Source: Alphaproteobacteria bacterium | GTDB lineage: Bacteria; Pseudomonadota; Alphaproteobacteria; UBA8366 | NCBI GenBank assembly: GCA_029861675.1 | Contig: JAOTYV010000250.1 | Coordinates: 1 to 7,328 of the forward strand | DNA length: 7,328 bases | Direction of reading: 5' to 3' | Shown: piece after piece, positions 6,195 to 7,328 of the stretch | How positions within the stretch are numbered: position 1 is the first letter of the stretch | Layout: the number at the start of each line of letters is the position of its first letter | Made by a program: the position numbers and the translations under genes | The notes under the pieces: generated by a model | Database searches by the model: none | The model's input: the letters and a program-made list of their open reading frames with translations, nothing else | What the model was told of the DNA's origin: nothing

Positions 6195-7199
6195 GAAAAA
6201 GCACGAAAAAAATCGAACGGGCGGCAGAGGAAATCTTCGGCCAATCCCAAATCTCGAGTGGCCGGCGCGTCCAACGCCAAGAACGGGTCCGGTGACTCCG
6301 CCAGTGGGGATACGCAACAGCACAAGCTGGCGGAGATGCGCCACGATGCCGAGGTGATCCGGCGTCTCTTCGAGAATGGCGAGTATCCCTACCAAAGCAA
6401 GATGAAGCGGCGCGTTTACGAGAAGCGCAAGGCCGAATTGCAGGTCGAGCTGCTGAAAGTCCAGCGCTGGGTCAAGGAAAGCGGTCAGAAGATCGTCATT
6501 CTGTTCGAGGGGCGGGACGCGGCGGGCAAGGGCGGCACGATAAAGCGCTTCATGGAGCACCTAAATCCCCGAGGCGCGCGGGTCGTCGCGTTGGAAAAAC
6601 CGACGTCCGAGGAGCAGGGACAATGGTACTTCCAGCGCTATATCAAGCATCTGCCGACCGCCGGTGAAATCACCCTGTTCGACCGGTCCTGGTACAATCG
6701 CGCGGGCGTCGAACGGGTGATGGGATTCAGTACGCCACAGGATTATCTGGAATTCATGCGCCAGGCGCCGGAACTGGAGCGTATGTGGGTCCGCTCGGGC
6801 ATTCGTTTATTCAAATACTGGTTCTCGGTGACCCGCGAAGAGCAGGGGAAGCGATTTAAATCGCGCCAGGTTGACCCGCTCAAGCAGTGGAAATTGTCAC
6901 CCATCGACCGGGCGTCGCTCGAAAAGTGGGATGATTACACCGAGGCCAAGGAGGCCATGTTTTTCTATACGGACACTGCGGATGCGCCGTGGACGATCAT
7001 CAAGTCCTCCGACAAGAAGCGGGCGCGGATCAATTGCATGCAGCATTTCCTCGCATCGTTGCCGTATCCCAACAAGAAATCGAGTCTGGTCAACGGGCCG
7101 GACCCGCTCATTGTAGGCTCGACGCATCATGTCATTGGCAATAGCGATCACCTCCTGGGTCAGAGCTTGCATCCCGAGAAGCGGCACGCGGAATCCTGA
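6192..7199 (+). CDS. ppk2: Polyphosphate kinase 2 (class I-like)
   Basis: The 335-residue protein is a polyphosphate:nucleotide phosphotransferase of the PPK2 family, which uses polyphosphate to phosphorylate nucleoside diphosphates (or the reverse). The core shows Walker A GRDAAGKGGT (107-116, Lys113), the lid-region stretch KPTSEEQGQWYFQRY (136-150), Walker B with DRSWYNRAGVE (164-174), and the conserved VTREEQGKRFKSR (213-225), DPLKQWKLSP (228-237) and WTIIKSSDKKRARIN (267-281). One core domain is present, not two, which fits class I or III; class I is preferred from overall likeness, not proven. Residues 1-45 form a Lys/Ser/Asn-rich, probably disordered extension. The TTG start was chosen for its AGGAGG site. 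An FNR-type box upstream suggests induction under low oxygen or redox stress. The gene appears monocistronic, with hairpins starting at its stop codon. Confidence 0.93.
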   Translation: MEKARKKSNGRQRKSSANPKSRVAGASNAKNGSGDSASGDTQQHKLAEMRHDAEVIRRLFENGEYPYQSKMKRRVYEKRKAELQVELLKVQRWVKESGQKIVILFEGRDAAGKGGTIKRFMEHLNPRGARVVALEKPTSEEQGQWYFQRYIKHLPTAGEITLFDRSWYNRAGVERVMGFSTPQDYLEFMRQAPELERMWVRSGIRLFKYWFSVTREEQGKRFKSRQVDPLKQWKLSPIDRASLEKWDDYTEAKEAMFFYTDTADAPWTIIKSSDKKRARINCMQHFLASLPYPNKKSSLVNGPDPLIVGSTHHVIGNSDHLLGQSLHPEKRHAES

Positions 7200-7226
7200 C
7201 GCCCGGGCGTCTCCTCCCCGGGTGTC
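7198..7226. terminator. GC-rich hairpin at the ppk2 stop codon
   Basis: Bases 7198-7207 pair with 7217-7226 in a 10-bp stem with one G-U pair and a 9-nt loop. The left arm includes the last two bases of the ppk2 TGA. No T-run follows on either strand, so it may be a weak terminator or an RNA 3'-end stabiliser, not a classical intrinsic terminator. Confidence 0.4.
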
Positions 7227-7229
7227 TCC

Positions 7230-7328
7230 TCAATGTCCGGACGCTGCGGGCGCAGCGTTCGGGTTCCGTTGCACCACCGGTGCGGGGTGGCTTTCGATCG
7301 CGACATTGATGCAGGTCGCGGTGCTGTT
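7230..7328 (-). CDS. Possible C-terminal end of a minus-strand gene
   Basis: Read from the right edge on the minus strand, 32 codons run to a TGA at 7232-7230, ending in PNAAPAASGH. Codon use is GC-rich at third positions, like the neighbours, and the Ala/Pro-rich tail is typical of protein ends. I do not recognise the family. A plus-strand frame across the same bases is also open, so with only 99 bp this could be chance. If real, it is convergent with ppk2, with 30 bp between the stops. Confidence 0.3.
   Translation of the reverse strand, partial: NSTATCINVAIESHPAPVVQRNPNAAPAASGH
7237..7262. other. Second hairpin downstream of ppk2
   Basis: Bases 7237-7247 pair with 7252-7262 (11 bp, one G-U pair) around a GGGC loop. 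There is no T-run. It lies 10 bp after the previous hairpin; the two may act together as a transcript end. If the possible minus-strand gene at the right edge is real, this dyad lies inside its last codons. Confidence 0.4.

Noticed and set aside
1..7328. Mobile element, CRISPR, tRNA or phage-defence signatures
   Set aside because: I looked for terminal inverted repeats, spaced repeats, transposase or integrase motifs and tRNA-like folds and found none; all clear genes are metabolic except the lipoprotein.

Overview
The window looks like a piece of an alphaproteobacterial chromosome. The GC content is high, third codon positions are strongly GC-biased, the enzymes resemble alphaproteobacterial families, and there is an FNR/FixK-type box. 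The taxonomic call is inference from style and gene content; no rRNA or other marker gene is present. There are six complete protein genes, one gene cut by the left edge and one possible gene fragment at the right edge. I see no tRNA, rRNA, CRISPR array, insertion sequence or phage gene.

Left block, plus strand (1-4423): the 3' part of a PcaF-like thiolase; a glutaryl-CoA dehydrogenase homologue (gcdH-like, GTG start at 924); a small unrecognised lipoprotein (start 2152); and a divergent biotin-dependent carboxyltransferase (start 2870). The enzymes fit breakdown of a dicarboxylic acyl-CoA, as in lysine, tryptophan, aromatic or dicarboxylate catabolism: oxidation of glutaryl-CoA, thiolytic cleavage, and carboxylation or decarboxylation of an acyl-CoA. 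Two details make this less routine. The dehydrogenase has Leu in place of the Tyr normally next to the catalytic Glu, and the carboxyltransferase lacks the usual glycine-rich active-site loops and has no biotin carboxylase or biotin carrier gene beside it. A REP-like palindromic element with a C(UUCG)G hairpin and T-run separates thiolase from dehydrogenase.

Middle block, minus strand (5954 down to 4413): a single-domain cupin followed 39 nt later by a mandelate-racemase-type enolase superfamily enzyme with a full set of catalytic residues. They look like a two-gene operon for an unidentified sugar-acid or hydroxy-acid substrate. The enolase-family gene ends tail-to-tail with the carboxyltransferase, overlapping it by 11 bp.

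Right block, plus strand (6124-7199): a class I-like polyphosphate kinase 2 gene, preceded by a near-consensus FNR/FixK/Anr box and probably starting at a TTG with a perfect AGGAGG ribosome site. This suggests control of polyphosphate/nucleotide energy balance by oxygen or redox state. Two GC-rich hairpins follow, and the last 99 bp may hold the C-terminus of a minus-strand gene.

Nothing here is clearly a new multi-gene system. The best leads are the altered dehydrogenase plus the unusual carboxyltransferase, the uncharacterised lipoprotein between them, the cupin/enolase pair, and the FNR-type control of ppk2.
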